From assembly GCA_016789905.1 (NCBI GenBank), contig JAEUQC010000025.1, forward strand, positions 22,387 through 86,386: DNA of 64,000 nt, given 5' to 3'. Position numbers and translations under genes: made by a program. How positions within the stretch are numbered: position 1 is the stretch's first letter; each line of letters begins with the position of its first letter. The notes under the pieces were generated by a model. That model made no database searches. It was given only the letters and a program-made list of their open reading frames with translations, and had not been told where the DNA came from. This document shows positions 8,041-16,889 of this stretch, piece by piece. This stretch comes from Bryobacterales bacterium (GTDB lineage Bacteria; Acidobacteriota; Terriglobia; Bryobacterales; Bryobacteraceae).

Positions 8041-10443
8041 GTGTTCTGCGATGTCAGCCTGCCGGTACCGCTCGATCAGTTGTTCACCTACGCCCTCCCC
8101 TCCTCGCTGCATCACCGCGTAAAAGAAGGGGCGCGCGTGGTGGTCCCGTTCGGGACACGCAAATTGACCGGAGTCGTTTTGGCCATCCATGGCAACGCGC
8201 CGGCCATGCGAGCCCGCGGCGTGGAAAAGCTGATCGATGAAGAACCTGTCTTCGATTCGGCCCTGCTTCGCCTGGCCCGCTGGGTAGCCGCCTATTATTG
8301 TGCTCCGCTTGGCGAAGTTCTGCGCAGTATGGCCCCAACCTCCGCGGAAACCAGCCGGTCCCAAGTCTATTCACTAACCGGCACGGGGCGCGATTTGGTT
8401 CGCCAGTCGCTCTTTGGCGATGCCGATACGTCGCCACAGGCGCGACTGCTCCGGCTTCTGGAGACGCGGCCGCTTTCGGCCGCGTACCTCAAGACGAAGG
8501 TGGAGGACGCCGCGCGCCTGCTGAAAACGCTGACACAGAAGGGGCTTGTGGCGTTGGAAGAAGACGTCAGCGCAAAAGACCCCATGCGAGCTCCGGCCGA
8601 ACAACTGCGGGTTCGTTTCTCCGCCCGTGCAGACGGCCTGAAGCTTCCCAAATCCGAGCGGGAACTGCTCGCCTATCTCGAACTCCACCCGGGAGAACAC
8701 GGCGTTGCCGCTTTGGAGCAATCAGTGCAGGAGGCATCGCGGGGCGCCCGGGCGCTGTCGCGGCGCGGGCTCGTCACCCTTCGTATCGCCCCTTTGGCTA
8801 CCTTATCGCAGGAACGCCCGCCGCATGAGCTGAACCAGTGGCAGCAGGCTGCTTTTGAAAAGATTCGCGACCAATTGAACGATGGCACATTCGGCGCGTT
8901 CCTGCTGCAAGGCGTCACCGGCAGCGGGAAAACGGAGGTGTATCTCAGCGCCATTGAACATGCGCTCCAACGCGGCCGGGCCGCTCTACTGCTGGTCCCG
9001 GAGATTGCATTAACGCCGGCGGTGGCCGGCCAATTCCTGCATCGCTTCGGTGATCGTGTGGCCATTCTGCATTCCGCCTTCAGCGATAACGAGCGAACCG
9101 AACAGTGGCGCCGCATCCGCAGCGGCGAGGCCGGAGTCGTCGTTGGAACCCGTTCCGGCGTCTTCGCGCCAATCCGCAATCTTGGCCTCATTATCGTCGA
9201 CGAAGAGCACGACCACAGCTATAAGCAGCAGGAAGCGCCGCGCTATAACGGCCGTGATGTCGCCGTGGTGCGTGCCCGGGAACTTGGAGCGTCCGTCGTC
9301 GTCGGTTCGGCCACACCTGCCCTGGAAACCCGCTATAACGTGGAGCGCGGCAAGTACACGCTCCTCGAACTGCCGGAGCGCGTCCAAGGCCGTCCCATGC
9401 CCGTAGTCGAACTCGTCGACATGCGCGAAGAGTTCCTGCAGACTCGGCAGATGGGTACGTTTTCCCGCCGGCTGCTGGAGGGGCTAGACGAACGGCTCGC
9501 CGCCGGCGAACAGACGATGCTGCTCTTGAACCGTCGCGGGTTTTCGAGCTTCGTCAGTTGCCGCGCGTGCGGCGATCGCGTTCAATGCCCCAACTGCGCG
9601 GTGACCCTCACCTATCACCGCCGCGATAAGCGCCTTCTGTGCCACTACTGCAACTACGCCGAGCGCGTGCCGGACCGCTGCAAAAAGTGCGATAGCGAGT
9701 ACCTGCACTTCCTTGGCACCGGTTCGGAAAAGGTGGAAGACGAACTGCACAAAGCATTGCCCAAGGCTCGAATCGCGCGAATGGATCGCGACACGGTGAC
9801 AACCAAGCGGCATTTCGAAAGCATTCTCCACGGCTTCCGCGAAGGTAACTTCGACATCCTGGTGGGAACGCAGATGATCGCCAAAGGGCACGACATTCCG
9901 AACGTCACGCTTGTTGGCATCGTCTCTGCCGATATCGGCCTTGGGATGCCCGATTTTCGCGCCGCCGAACGAACTTTTCAATTGTTGACACAAGCCAGCG
10001 GACGCGCCGGCAGAGGCGCCATTCCTGGCCGCGTCATCCTGCAAACAAACAACCCCGAGCACTACGCAGTCCGCCTTGCTTCGCAGCAGGATTACCACGC
10101 CTTCTACGAAAAGGAGATCCTGTTCCGACGCTCCATGCGCTATCCACCTTTCAGCGCCTTGGCCAACATACTGGTCCGCGACGAGGTACAGGAAGAGGCG
10201 CTGCGAAAGAGCTCCGAACTGGAAAGGCTTTTGCGCCCGGAACCCAAGGAAATGCGCGTCATGGGCCCGGCACCAGCCCCCGTCCCCCGGTTAAAGAACG
10301 AGTTCCGCTATCAGCTTCTATTGAAGAGCTCGGATCGCAAAATGCTCAACGAAACCCTCCATCGCATCCGTGGTTACGCTACCGAACAAAAGTGGGGCGC
10401 GACAGCGCTGGTGATTGACGTTGATCCCGTTTCTCTGTTGTAA
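8041..10443 (+). CDS. priA: Primosomal replication restart helicase PriA
   Basis: A 3'-5' superfamily 2 DNA helicase that recognises stalled forks and reloads the replisome. An N-terminal 3'-DNA-binding domain begins FCDVSLPVPLD. Walker A GVTGSGKT lies at residues 291-298 and the DEEH box at 387-390. A zinc-binding insert of paired cysteines (CRACG, CPNC, CHYC, CKKC) runs from about residue 507 to 550. Motifs in the helicase C lobe include DILVGTQMIAKGHD and QASGRAGRG. GTG at 8041 is the start, only 2 bp after the xylulokinase stop, implying co-transcription with two sugar kinases. Confidence 0.95.
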   Translation: MFCDVSLPVPLDQLFTYALPSSLHHRVKEGARVVVPFGTRKLTGVVLAIHGNAPAMRARGVEKLIDEEPVFDSALLRLARWVAAYYCAPLGEVLRSMAPTSAETSRSQVYSLTGTGRDLVRQSLFGDADTSPQARLLRLLETRPLSAAYLKTKVEDAARLLKTLTQKGLVALEEDVSAKDPMRAPAEQLRVRFSARADGLKLPKSERELLAYLELHPGEHGVAALEQSVQEASRGARALSRRGLVTLRIAPLATLSQERPPHELNQWQQAAFEKIRDQLNDGTFGAFLLQGVTGSGKTEVYLSAIEHALQRGRAALLLVPEIALTPAVAGQFLHRFGDRVAILHSAFSDNERTEQWRRIRSGEAGVVVGTRSGVFAPIRNLGLIIVDEEHDHSYKQQEAPRYNGRDVAVVRARELGASVVVGSATPALETRYNVERGKYTLLELPERVQGRPMPVVELVDMREEFLQTRQMGTFSRRLLEGLDERLAAGEQTMLLLNRRGFSSFVSCRACGDRVQCPNCAVTLTYHRRDKRLLCHYCNYAERVPDRCKKCDSEYLHFLGTGSEKVEDELHKALPKARIARMDRDTVTTKRHFESILHGFREGNFDILVGTQMIAKGHDIPNVTLVGIVSADIGLGMPDFRAAERTFQLLTQASGRAGRGAIPGRVILQTNNPEHYAVRLASQQDYHAFYEKEILFRRSMRYPPFSALANILVRDEVQEEALRKSSELERLLRPEPKEMRVMGPAPAPVPRLKNEFRYQLLLKSSDRKMLNETLHRIRGYATEQKWGATALVIDVDPVSLL

Positions 10444-10453
10444 TTGGCCGCGC

Positions 10454-11260
10454 ATGTCGATGACGGTCGAGCCTTTTCAACTTGTGGAACGGAACCTCCG
10501 TCACGCCATGGCGTTTTACGCCGGCGCCCATTCGCGCGGAGAAGTTTGCGAGTTGCCCGGGGTGGCCGCCATCAACTGCGGCTGGAACTACCCGGTATTT
10601 AACTCCATGCTGTTGACCGCCGCCGTGCCGGGCCCCGGCGGCGGGCTGGCGGAGCGAATCAGCGCCGCATCCCGGTATTTTCGCAGTCACGGCATGGGCT
10701 GGTCGTACTGGGCCTGCCACGACCTGCTCGATGCTCCAACGCTGCGCCATCTTCGCGAGACCTGCTTTCAACACGGTCTGGAACCGGTCGTCACCGCGCC
10801 CGGTATGTGCGCCACTGCCTTCGCGCCGCCTCAGCGTCCCCGCCTGCCTCTCACCGTTCGCGAAGTGGATGACCCAGCCTCCCGCCTCGCTTTCGCCCAC
10901 CTCGTTTCCGTCATTTTCGAACTGCCGTTTCAAATGACCATGCATATGTACAGTGCGCCTGAATGCTGGCGCGCAGGATACGCCGCATTCATAGGTTATG
11001 TGAATGAACGCCCGGTCACCATCGCGATGGTAAATGTAATTGACGGATGCCTGGGATTCTATTCCGTCGGTACCCTCCCCAGCTATCGCCGCCAAGGATA
11101 TGCCGAAACATTAATGCGCGAAGCGCACACCGTCATGAAAAACCGTTTGCCTTTCGATTCCTGCGTGTTACAATCGAGCACCGTTGGGAGACGTTTGTAC
11201 GAACAAATGGGGTTCCGGGAAGTAACCCGCTTCTCAGTCTTCCGTTCGTCTTCCGGCTGA
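10454..11260 (+). CDS. GNAT-family N-acetyltransferase
   Basis: The C-terminal half carries the GNAT acetyl-CoA site: a GFYSVGTLPSYRRQGYAETLM segment whose RRQGYA corresponds to the R/QxxGxG/A pyrophosphate loop (about residues 208-213). The N-terminal 120 residues are specific to this protein and may form a second, degenerate GNAT lobe. ATG 10454 is preferred because it follows the priA stop by 10 bp; a TTG at 10415 would overlap priA. The substrate cannot be predicted. It probably belongs to the priA transcript. Confidence 0.8.
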   Translation: MSMTVEPFQLVERNLRHAMAFYAGAHSRGEVCELPGVAAINCGWNYPVFNSMLLTAAVPGPGGGLAERISAASRYFRSHGMGWSYWACHDLLDAPTLRHLRETCFQHGLEPVVTAPGMCATAFAPPQRPRLPLTVREVDDPASRLAFAHLVSVIFELPFQMTMHMYSAPECWRAGYAAFIGYVNERPVTIAMVNVIDGCLGFYSVGTLPSYRRQGYAETLMREAHTVMKNRLPFDSCVLQSSTVGRRLYEQMGFREVTRFSVFRSSSG

Positions 11261-11290
11261 GCTGTGATTCGAAAACAGGAGAAAAATTCC

Positions 11291-11656
11291 ATGGGAATGA
11301 TGGAAGAATTCAAGCAGTTTGCAATATCCGGCAATGTGATGGACCTCGCGGTCGGTGTGATCATCGGCGGAGCGTTTGGTAAGATCGTGAACTCTCTGGC
11401 GAATGACATCATTATGCCGCCTATCGGGCTGCTACTCGGTGGTGTCGATTTCAAGGGGATGTATGCGGCTCTGGATGGCAAAACCTACGAAAACCTGGAA
11501 GCGGCGGTGAAAGCCAAAGCTCCGGTTATTGCTTACGGTATGTTCATTCAAAACGTGGTCGAATTCACAATTCTCGCCTTCGTAATATTTATGATGGTGC
11601 GCGCCATGAACAAAATGCGGCCTGGCGTCGCCAACGACAAGAAAGCCGGCGGCTGA
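11291..11656 (+). CDS. mscL: Large-conductance mechanosensitive channel MscL
   Basis: Osmotic safety-valve channel of the inner membrane, 121 residues. It has the N-terminal amphipathic helix (EEFKQFAISGN), TM1 (VMDLAVGVIIGGAFGKIV) and the conserved NDIIMPPIG that ends TM1. A periplasmic loop follows, then TM2 (FTILAFVIFMMVRAM) and a basic C-terminus. The start at 11291 is set by an AGGAGA ribosome-binding site at 11277-11282 with 8-bp spacing; a GTG at 11264 is not needed. It appears to be an independent gene between GNAT and the methyltransferase. Confidence 0.95.
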   Translation: MGMMEEFKQFAISGNVMDLAVGVIIGGAFGKIVNSLANDIIMPPIGLLLGGVDFKGMYAALDGKTYENLEAAVKAKAPVIAYGMFIQNVVEFTILAFVIFMMVRAMNKMRPGVANDKKAGG

Positions 11657-11715
11657 TAGACTTCTTAGTGTAATCCTCGGGGCCTCTCTATGCTTGATGC
11701 CCCGCAACACCATCC

Positions 11716-12252
11716 GTGCCCAACGAACGACTCCCCTTCTCTGCCACCCATCTTTCTTCTCCCTACGACGGTATTCGACCTCTTCCAGTCCGTGTCCTGC
11801 TCGACAACGTTCGCAGCCTTTACAACGTCGGTTCCTTCTTCCGCACTTCCGATGCCTGCGCGCTGGAGCGCCTCTATCTGGGCGGCATTACAGGCTTTCC
11901 ACCCCAAAAGCAGATCACGAAGACCGCACTCGGCGCCGAAGACTCTGTTCCCTGGGAACATCACAAAGATGTACTGCCGCTCCTGGACCGCCTCACCGCG
12001 GAAGGCGTCGAATTGGCGGCTGTCGAAACCAGCGTACGCTCCGTCGATCTGTTCGATTGGAGACCGCGTTTCCCGGTCTGTATCGTCTTCGGGCACGAGG
12101 TCGACGGCATTCAGCCGCGTATCGCCGAGCGTTGCGATGTTCACGTACGCATTCCGATGCTGGGTTCGAAACACTCCCTCAACGTCGCCACGGCCGGCGG
12201 AGTAATGCTTTTCGAACTCTTGCGCAAGTACCGGGAACTCCTGCGAAGATAG
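11716..12252 (+). CDS. TrmH/SpoU-family RNA 2'-O-methyltransferase
   Basis: A SPOUT-class methyltransferase with a C-terminal trefoil knot. Visible signatures are motif 1 (LDNVRSLYNVGSFFRTSDA, with the catalytic-type Asn/Arg), motif 2 (VFGHEVDGI) and motif 3 (IPMLGSKHSLNVATAGGVMLFE), which matches the SAM-binding knot. At 178 residues it lacks an extra RNA-binding domain, as in TrmL/TrmH-type minimal enzymes. The target nucleoside (tRNA or rRNA) cannot be told from sequence. The start is GTG 11716; the gene ends 8 bp before the gamma-glutamyltransferase ATG. Confidence 0.9.
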   Translation: MPNERLPFSATHLSSPYDGIRPLPVRVLLDNVRSLYNVGSFFRTSDACALERLYLGGITGFPPQKQITKTALGAEDSVPWEHHKDVLPLLDRLTAEGVELAAVETSVRSVDLFDWRPRFPVCIVFGHEVDGIQPRIAERCDVHVRIPMLGSKHSLNVATAGGVMLFELLRKYRELLRR

Positions 12253-12260
12253 TAGGCACT

Positions 12261-14012
12261 ATGCGCCGCGCCTATCTGGTTTTCCTGGCAATTGCCGCCT
12301 TCGGACAGCAGACCATGTTCCCACCCGTTCGCGGAACCCGCGAAATGGTGGGCGCCGCCAACAATTTCGAGGTCGAGGCTGGTTTTCGTATCCTCGCCGC
12401 CGGCGGCAACGCCGTCGACGCAGGGGTCGCCTCCACACTTGCCGCCGCTGTCACAGAGCAGGCGCGCTTTGGCCTCGGCGGCGAAATGCCGCTCCTCATC
12501 AAGATGAACGGCAAGCCCGTCGTGGTCGTCAGCGGCGTCGGCACCGCTCCCAAGCTGGCCACCGCCGAATGGTACCGCCAACGCAAAGCAAACCCCTGGG
12601 AAGACGCTTCCCAGATGCCGCCAATTCCTGGAGAGGGGATCCATGCCGCCATCCTGCCGGGAGTGTTCGACGGCCTCATGTTGGCCCTGCAGCAATACGG
12701 CACAAAGTCGTTTGCCGAAGTTGCCGCGCCAGCCATGGAATATGCCGACGCGTTTCCCATCGGCGAAGAGTTCTCCAACTTCATTCGCAACGGCGAAAGG
12801 TTGCTAAGGAACTGGCCAACCTCCAAAGCCCACTTCCTGCCCGGCGATAGCGTTCCCGCGCGCGGCACTGTTTTCAAGCAACCCGCTCTGGCGAAAACGC
12901 TGCGAGAGCTCGCCGCCGCGGAAAAGAAGCAGCGTGGCAATCGCGCCAAAAAAATCCAGGCCGTGCGTGACTACTTCTACCGCGGTCCGATCGCGAAAAA
13001 GATCGCCGCATTCTCCGAAGCCAACGGCGGCCTCATTCGCTATGAGGATCTTCGGGACTTCAAGGCAGAAATCGATACCCCGCAAACCACTGACTACCGC
13101 GGCTACACGGTGGTTAAGCCCGGTTTCTGGACCCAAGGTCCGGTCATGCTGCAAGCGCTGCAACTGTTGGAAGGCTACGACTTGAAAGCCATGGGCCACA
13201 ACTCAGCCCCATACCTCCACACGGTCATCGAAGCCGTCAAGCTCGCTTTCGCCGATCGCGACGCTCATTATGGCGACCCGAAGTTTTCGCGGATCCCTGT
13301 GGAGACACTGCTCTCCCGTGATTACGCCGCCACCCGCCGCAAGTTGATCGACCCCAACAAGGCCTCCATGGAATCGCGTCCCGGCGCGCTCGGCAACGCC
13401 ATGCGTTCGGCGGTGGCGTCAGAACACAATAGCGTGCAGGATACGACGTGCGTGAACGTCGTGGACCGTGACGGAAACGTTTTCTCCGCTACCCCCAGCG
13501 GCGCCTGGCTGCCCAGCGTCATCGCTGGCGATACCGGCATTCCGCTCTCCACGCGCCTCCAGAGCTTCGTCATGACCAAGGGCCACGCTAATGAACTCGC
13601 CCCGGGCAAACGCCCGCGCGTCACGCTCAGCCCCACCATTGTCCTGAAGGACAACAAACCATTCCTCGCCATGTCCACCCCCGGCGGCGACAATCAGGAC
13701 CAGGCCATGTTGCAGGTCCTGCTGAACATCATCGATTTCGGCATGGCGCCGCAGGAAGCCGTGGAGGCCCCGCGGTTCCAGACGGAGCACTTCTACAGCT
13801 CTTTCGCTACTCACGAATTCGTCCCGGGCCGCACTCGCATCGAACGCCGCATTCCGAAAAATGTCCTCGATCTGCTTAGCGAAAAAGGGCACATCGTACA
13901 GCCAAGCGGCGAGTGGAGCAATGGCTCCGCGCCCACGGTCATACTGCTCCGCGACGGCGTGCTCGACGGTGGCGCCGACCCGCGCCGCCTGCGTTTCATC
14001 TTCGGCCGTTAA
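12261..14012 (+). CDS. ggt: Gamma-glutamyltransferase (Ntn hydrolase), exported
   Basis: Cleaves gamma-glutamyl amides such as glutathione after autoproteolysis into two subunits. A signal peptide spans about residues 1-15. The large-subunit start GTREMVGAANNFEVEAGFRILAAGGNAVDA is classic. The autocleavage/nucleophile Thr is T395 in DTTCVNVVD, followed by DRDGNVFSATPS. The usual DTTH here reads DTTC, a substitution of the residue after the two threonines. C-terminal GGDNQDQAMLQVLLN matches the substrate-binding region. ATG 12261 gives the signal peptide; the frame stays open upstream but only as a shadow of the methyltransferase gene. The 3' end overlaps the convergent gene at 14009 by 4 bp. 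Confidence 0.9.
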   Translation: MRRAYLVFLAIAAFGQQTMFPPVRGTREMVGAANNFEVEAGFRILAAGGNAVDAGVASTLAAAVTEQARFGLGGEMPLLIKMNGKPVVVVSGVGTAPKLATAEWYRQRKANPWEDASQMPPIPGEGIHAAILPGVFDGLMLALQQYGTKSFAEVAAPAMEYADAFPIGEEFSNFIRNGERLLRNWPTSKAHFLPGDSVPARGTVFKQPALAKTLRELAAAEKKQRGNRAKKIQAVRDYFYRGPIAKKIAAFSEANGGLIRYEDLRDFKAEIDTPQTTDYRGYTVVKPGFWTQGPVMLQALQLLEGYDLKAMGHNSAPYLHTVIEAVKLAFADRDAHYGDPKFSRIPVETLLSRDYAATRRKLIDPNKASMESRPGALGNAMRSAVASEHNSVQDTTCVNVVDRDGNVFSATPSGAWLPSVIAGDTGIPLSTRLQSFVMTKGHANELAPGKRPRVTLSPTIVLKDNKPFLAMSTPGGDNQDQAMLQVLLNIIDFGMAPQEAVEAPRFQTEHFYSSFATHEFVPGRTRIERRIPKNVLDLLSEKGHIVQPSGEWSNGSAPTVILLRDGVLDGGADPRRLRFIFGR

Positions 14013-14425
14013 GAAGTGTGGTCGTGAATGATTTTCCAGCCCTTCGGCCCTTTACGCAAAATCAGCGTAAAGTGGCCGGAGGCGTCGCCGCCGCCTGCCG
14101 CGCTCCGGGTCAAGTAAAACTTGCCGAGCACCATCGCGTGGCCGGGTCCCAACGCCCTCTGCTCCAACACCTCAAACCTCAGTTTCCCCATCTTCTCGGC
14201 CGTGTCGTAGGTCCGTTTGTAGCGCGCCAACACCTCCTCCCTGCCCCGGGATAGCGCCTTTCCCAGAAACGTAATCGACGGCGAGTTTTCGTAGGTTTCA
14301 ACAAACGCCGTCAGATCTCCGCGGTTCCATGCGCCGGCCTGCGCGTCCAGCACGGCACGCACATCCACCCCCTGAGCGAAGGCAGCGACAGCGAAACAAA
14401 AGAGGAATGAAATGAATTTACCCAT
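14009..14425 (-). CDS. SnoaL/DUF4440-like (NTF2-fold) exported protein
   Basis: A 138-residue protein with a signal peptide (residues 3-17, cleavage after AFA) and an NTF2-like fold: a VRAVLDAQAGAWNRGDLTAFVETY helix, a GREEVLARYKRTY segment, and a C-terminal strand pair ending GWKIIHDHTS. This order is typical of DUF4440/SnoaL-like proteins, common in Acidobacteriota. The fold supports ligand binding or isomerisation, but no catalytic residue can be assigned. It is transcribed divergently from glcE with a 27-bp gap between start codons. Confidence 0.82.
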   Translation of the reverse strand: MGKFISFLFCFAVAAFAQGVDVRAVLDAQAGAWNRGDLTAFVETYENSPSITFLGKALSRGREEVLARYKRTYDTAEKMGKLRFEVLEQRALGPGHAMVLGKFYLTRSAAGGGDASGHFTLILRKGPKGWKIIHDHTS

Positions 14426-14452
14426 CGCTGGAGATTATACTGTCTAGTTCGC

Positions 14453-15601
14453 ATGCAAGTTTCACAACAACCCGCGAGCGCGTCCGAATTCGCCGCCGCG
14501 CTGGGCGCCGCCAACGCCGCCGGCCATCGCGTCGAACTGGGCGGCAACTTCACCAAGCACCGTTGGGCGGGCCCCATCGAACCGGCCGATGTCCGCATCG
14601 AAACGGTGAAACTGAATCGCGTAATCGAATATGAACCGCGCGATTTGACAATCTCTGTTGAAGCCGGAATGCCCTACGCGGAGCTGACCAAGCTATTGGC
14701 CGCCAATCGCCAGATGGTCCCGCTCGACCCGCCCTATGCCGCCACCGCCACCGTTGGCGGCGTGCTCGCGGCTAACCACTCTGGCCCCCGTCGGCGGCTC
14801 TTCGGCACCGCCCGCGATCTGGTCATCGGGATGAGTTTCGCCACCATGGAAGGCAAACTGGTGCAGGCGGGCGGGATGGTTGTGAAGAACGTTGCCGGCC
14901 TGGATATGGCCAAACTTCTCATCGGCAGTTGGGGCACGCTCGCCGCCATCACCTCCGTAAATTTCAAACTCATCCCCAAGGATAAGTTCACACGCACGTT
15001 TCTTCAGTCGTTCGATAGCGCCGCCGCCGCATTGGAAGAGCGCAACCGGATTCTGACCAGCGTCCTGCAGCCCGCGGCCATCGACCTGCTGAACCCCGCC
15101 GCCTCCGCGCGCATTGGCCGAACGGGCTGGCTGCTTGCCATCGGCGCCGGTGGAAGCCAGGCGCTTGTCGATCGATACTCACGGGAACTAGCAAGCGCGG
15201 AACCATTGGAGGGTGATACGGAACGGGCTTTCTGGCACTCGGTGGAGACCTTCGCCGAGCGGTTCCTGGACGAACATAGCGGCGGCGCCATCGTCCGCGT
15301 CTCTTCCGCTCTCCGTGACCTTGCCCAGGCCGTCTCCTCCCACAACGGTCCCGCCGTGGCGCGCGCCGCCAACGGCGTGGCCAGCCTATTCCACCAGACA
15401 GCTCCAAAATCACTGCCGGCCCCCGCGGGATTCTGGCCCTCCCAAGGCTCTCAATCCATCATGGAGGCAGGCCCCGCCGGTCGCTCGCCTGCCGGCATGT
15501 GGCCCGAATCCGGCAGCGAATTCCCGGTGATGGAAAAGATCAAAAACATGATGGATCCCCGCCATCTGCTGAACAAAGGACGTCTCTATGGCCGCATCTG
15601 A
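14453..15601 (+). CDS. glcE: Glycolate oxidase FAD-binding subunit GlcE
   Basis: A subunit of the GlcDEF complex that oxidises glycolate to glyoxylate and passes electrons to quinone. The FAD-binding type 4 (PCMH) domain is visible: RVELGGNFTKHRW, a DLTISVEAGMPYAEL strand/helix, and GVLAANHSGPRRRLFGTARDLVIG, which is typical of GlcE. VVKNVAGLDMAKLLIGSWGTL follows. The C-terminus ends in a DPRHLLNKGRLYG motif shared by FAD oxidases of this group. It overlaps glcF by 14 bp. The larger GlcD subunit normally encoded upstream is absent; the adjacent upstream gene is divergent. Confidence 0.88.
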   Translation: MQVSQQPASASEFAAALGAANAAGHRVELGGNFTKHRWAGPIEPADVRIETVKLNRVIEYEPRDLTISVEAGMPYAELTKLLAANRQMVPLDPPYAATATVGGVLAANHSGPRRRLFGTARDLVIGMSFATMEGKLVQAGGMVVKNVAGLDMAKLLIGSWGTLAAITSVNFKLIPKDKFTRTFLQSFDSAAAALEERNRILTSVLQPAAIDLLNPAASARIGRTGWLLAIGAGGSQALVDRYSRELASAEPLEGDTERAFWHSVETFAERFLDEHSGGAIVRVSSALRDLAQAVSSHNGPAVARAANGVASLFHQTAPKSLPAPAGFWPSQGSQSIMEAGPAGRSPAGMWPESGSEFPVMEKIKNMMDPRHLLNKGRLYGRI

Positions 15602-16889
15602 TCTAACTCAAATCGGAGCCCATTCCGAAGCGCCCCAACAAAAAGACCTCGACAAATGCGTCCACTGTGGCCTTTGCCTGAACTCCTGCCCCACCTATCG
15701 GGAACTGGGCATGGAGATGGATTCGCCACGCGGCCGCATCTATCAGATGGTCCAAGTGGCTGAAGGCAAAGCCGCCATCACCGATACCTACATCGAACAC
15801 ATGGACCTCTGCCTGGCCTGCCGCGGCTGCGAAAGTGTGTGCCCTAGCGGCGTACAGTATGGACGGCTGATTGAAGCCGCCCGCGCCCACATCGATCAGA
15901 ACATCAGACGCCCCTGGCACGTCAGCGCGTTTCGAAATTTTATTTTTGGCACGCTGCTGCCCTCCCGCATGCTCCTGAGCCTGGCCGGCGCTGGCCTCTT
16001 TCTCTATCAATCCAGCGGCCTGCAAAAACTCGTTCGGTCCAGCGGTCTGCTGAAATTCTTCGGCCGATTGCACGAAATCGAAATGCTGGCGCCGTCGGCG
16101 GAAGCGCCCTTCTTCTTCAGCCAAATCGGCAAGGTCTTTCCGGCCGAAGGCGAAAAACGCTACAAAGTCGCCATGCTCGCCGGCTGCATCGCCAATGTTA
16201 GCTTCGCGCGGTTGAACGAAGCCACTGTGCGAGTGCTGCAAAAGAATGGCTGCGAAGTCCACATCCCGCAGGCGCAAAGCTGCTGCGGCGCCCTGCACGT
16301 TCACGCCGGCCGAAAGGAAGAGGCCCGCAAACTGGCAAAGAACAACATTGACGCCACATTAGACGGCGGGTTCGACGCCATTCTCACCAACGCCGCCGGC
16401 TGCGGTTCCACGCTGAAAGAGTACGACGAGTTGCTCGAGCACGACGCGGCCTACCGCGATCGCTCCATTGCCTTCAAGGCCAAGATGAAAGACATCAACG
16501 AATTCCTGGCCTCCATCGATATCCGTCCGCCGGCCAAGCCGCTCAACATGACCGTCACCTACCAGGACTCCTGCCACCTCTGTCACGGCCAGAAGATCCG
16601 CCTGCAGCCGCGCAAAGTGATAGCCTCCATTCCCGGGGTCACGCTGAAGGAAATGGCGCTCAGTGACCTTTGCTGCGGCAGCGCGGGCATCTATAACGTC
16701 GTCCACAATGAGATGGCAATGAATCTTTTGAAGAACAAAATGCAGTCCGTCAACGCAACCGGAGCCGAATGCGTAGTCACGGCGAACCCCGGCTGCATGC
16801 TCCAACTGCAGGCCGGCGTAAAGATTCACGGCAAGGAACAGCCGGTTCTGCACGTCGTCGAACTGCTCGATCGTGCCTACCGCGGCTGA
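15588..16889 (+). CDS. glcF: Glycolate oxidase iron-sulfur subunit GlcF
   Basis: Carries electrons from the flavin subunits. Two ferredoxin-like clusters are visible near the N-terminus: CVHCGLCLNSCP (about residues 24-35) and CLACRGCESVCPSG. Two CCG domains follow, typical of GlcF/heterodisulfide-reductase-like proteins: QSCCGALHVH, then DLCCGSAGIYN near the C-terminus. Length (433 residues) is normal. The start lies inside the end of glcE, indicating coupling. The 3' end overlaps the convergent esterase gene by 13 bp. Confidence 0.92.
   Translation: MAASDLTQIGAHSEAPQQKDLDKCVHCGLCLNSCPTYRELGMEMDSPRGRIYQMVQVAEGKAAITDTYIEHMDLCLACRGCESVCPSGVQYGRLIEAARAHIDQNIRRPWHVSAFRNFIFGTLLPSRMLLSLAGAGLFLYQSSGLQKLVRSSGLLKFFGRLHEIEMLAPSAEAPFFFSQIGKVFPAEGEKRYKVAMLAGCIANVSFARLNEATVRVLQKNGCEVHIPQAQSCCGALHVHAGRKEEARKLAKNNIDATLDGGFDAILTNAAGCGSTLKEYDELLEHDAAYRDRSIAFKAKMKDINEFLASIDIRPPAKPLNMTVTYQDSCHLCHGQKIRLQPRKVIASIPGVTLKEMALSDLCCGSAGIYNVVHNEMAMNLLKNKMQSVNATGAECVVTANPGCMLQLQAGVKIHGKEQPVLHVVELLDRAYRG

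Noticed and set aside
11694..12260. An upstream extension of the gamma-glutamyltransferase frame to 11694.
   Set aside because: The extension overlaps the TrmH-family gene, is Arg/Pro-rich without a fold, and would remove the signal peptide at ATG 12261.
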